A DNA stretch of 11,344 bases from an uncultured Eubacteriales bacterium. Its GTDB lineage: Bacteria; Bacillota; Clostridia; Oscillospirales; CAG-272. This document shows positions 10,696-11,344 of this stretch, piece after piece (position 1 is the first letter of the stretch; every line of letters starts with the position of its first letter). The translations under genes and the position numbers were made by a program. The notes below the pieces were generated by a model. The model did not search any database and was not told the DNA's origin. It was given only the letters and a program-made list of their open reading frames with translations. The stretch is taken from NCBI GenBank assembly GCA_934477985.1, contig CAKSOR010000046.1:1-11344 (forward strand), in the 5' to 3' direction.

Positions 10696-11266
10696 GACTG
10701 TCCTCCTTCTCAGCCGCGAGCCAGTATTTCTTCCGGCATTCACGGCAATCTACGGAATAATAATCCCACGATTTGTTCGGGCAATCGAAGTCCGGCTTCA
10801 CACTTCCGGGGCAGAATGTTATTGTTCCATCAGTGTCTGTGCGTACCTTCGGAAACATCTCAAGGAACTTCTCCTGCCGTGTCTTGCTGCTCGCGGTTGG
10901 TGTATCAGTTGGTGCAATAGTTGGTGCAACTGCCGCGCAGTTAGTGTTCGCGGTATCCTTCAGCCGCTGTGCCCAGCGTTTCTCTTTATTCTTCGCGATA
11001 CAGTCGACAAGGTCTTCAAGCTCCTCACGTTGTCTGTAGTTATCGCTGATCGACGCGAAATAAGCCTCGATGGCAACAGCAATATCGACGATTTCTTCGT
11101 TCAATGCGTGTTTCGCGTAATCAGCTGAAACCGGCGTCGGATTCGTCCCGGTGATCGCCCGCCTGAGCTTCAATGCTGCCTGCGCCAATTCAGCGGCTTC
11201 CTCGGCAAGCTGGCAGAGACTGTCCTCCCGGCTCAGCTTCGACGCGATGTATTCTATATCAGTCAT
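10688..11266 (-). CDS. MazG-like nucleotide pyrophosphohydrolase with C-terminal Cys-rich domain
   Basis: 192 residues from the ATG at 11266; AGGACGAACA precedes it. Residues 1-70 carry the all-alpha NTP pyrophosphohydrolase signature: CQLAEEAAELAQAALKL with Glu22/23 and Glu26, then NEEIVDIAVAIEAY with Glu58 and Asp61, that is ExxE...ExxD for Mg2+ binding. Such phage enzymes hydrolyse (d)NTPs and may blunt ppGpp or house-clean nucleotides. A low-complexity Ala/Pro/Thr linker (112-126) is encoded by three 12-base repeats. The tail has Cys152, Cys162, Cys174 and Cys177 (FCPG, DCPN, DCREC), a probable zinc site. The fusion of the two parts is less usual than a MazG domain alone. First phage gene seen at the right edge. 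Confidence 0.75.
   Translation of the reverse strand: MTDIEYIASKLSREDSLCQLAEEAAELAQAALKLRRAITGTNPTPVSADYAKHALNEEIVDIAVAIEAYFASISDNYRQREELEDLVDCIAKNKEKRWAQRLKDTANTNCAAVAPTIAPTDTPTASSKTRQEKFLEMFPKVRTDTDGTITFCPGSVKPDFDCPNKSWDYYSVDCRECRKKYWLAAEKEDSHD
10896..10931. repeat. Three 12-base tandem repeats in the MazG-like gene
   Basis: On the plus strand GTTGGTGTATCA, GTTGGTGCAATA and GTTGGTGCAACT follow each other at 10896-10907, 10908-10919 and 10920-10931. In the protein they encode the APT-type linker units between the nucleotide pyrophosphohydrolase domain and the Cys-rich tail. The repeat length is a multiple of three, so copy-number change would lengthen or shorten the linker without breaking the frame. 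Confidence 0.8.
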
Positions 11267-11344
11267 TGTTCGTCCTGTTATGATGAACTTGAAACCTATT
11301 TTATTGTGCATGAAGCAATGCAGCAGCTGGATGAACCGGAAGAT

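Noticed and set aside
1..11344. tRNA genes, integrase, insertion sequence or diversity-generating retroelement
   Set aside because: No cloverleaf-like sequence, recombinase, transposase or reverse transcriptase motif was found in any frame I read.

Overview
The window is a block of temperate tailed-phage (siphophage) DNA. Every confident gene lies on the minus strand, so the genes are read from the right edge to the left. The gene families are typical of phages of Bacillota: Phage_min_cap2/MuF minor head protein, GP20-type scaffold, Minor_capsid_1/2/3-like connector proteins, a YjcQ-like protein and a DUF551 protein. Strong AGGAGG-type ribosome sites and moderately high GC in most genes suggest a Clostridia host of the Oscillospiraceae type. 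That host call is inference.

Layout in transcription order. (1) 11266-9801 holds small accessory genes with 4-11 base stop/start overlaps: a MazG-like nucleotide pyrophosphohydrolase with an extra Cys-rich tail, two unrecognised small proteins, a DUF551 protein and a 59-residue Cys-rich protein. (2) 9811-9231 holds a zinc-ribbon protein and a sigma-like (ArpU/RinA-type) late regulator. (3) 9230-9039 is a 192-base control region with an extended -10 promoter, a repeated heptamer and hairpins. (4) 9038-4390 is the packaging and portal block: small and large terminase, portal, and a MuF/minor head protein with a C-terminal extension. (5) 4387-3851 holds two small genes, the second YjcQ-like. (6) 3850-3603 is non-coding, with a dyad-symmetric array of 11-base repeats and two terminator-like hairpins. 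(7) 3602-544 holds scaffold, major capsid protein, and the connector, closure, completion and tail-terminator-type proteins. (8) 541-221 is a major tail protein that stops early. Sequence 1-220 no longer looks like tail genes.

The most interesting part is 4865-3684. The last third of the minor head gene falls to about 33-42% GC, against 57-67% in the rest of the gene. At exactly that join, inside the reading frame, lies a perfect TTGACA-16-TATAAT promoter with an extended TGn. It reads through the C-terminal domain, a 63-residue small gene in the position expected for an immunity protein, and a YjcQ-like gene, then meets the repeat array and the terminators. The likeliest reading is an exchangeable MuF polymorphic-toxin cassette with its own promoter embedded in the coding sequence, so that immunity could be expressed while the late operon is silent. 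The promoter and composition shift are seen; the toxin/immunity role is inference.

Both edges are odd. On the left the tail gene is cut and followed by GC-rich low-complexity DNA. On the right the 70 or so bases before the first phage gene read better as a plus-strand protein fragment. The block may be a prophage remnant, a recombined phage or a mis-join; the window alone cannot decide.
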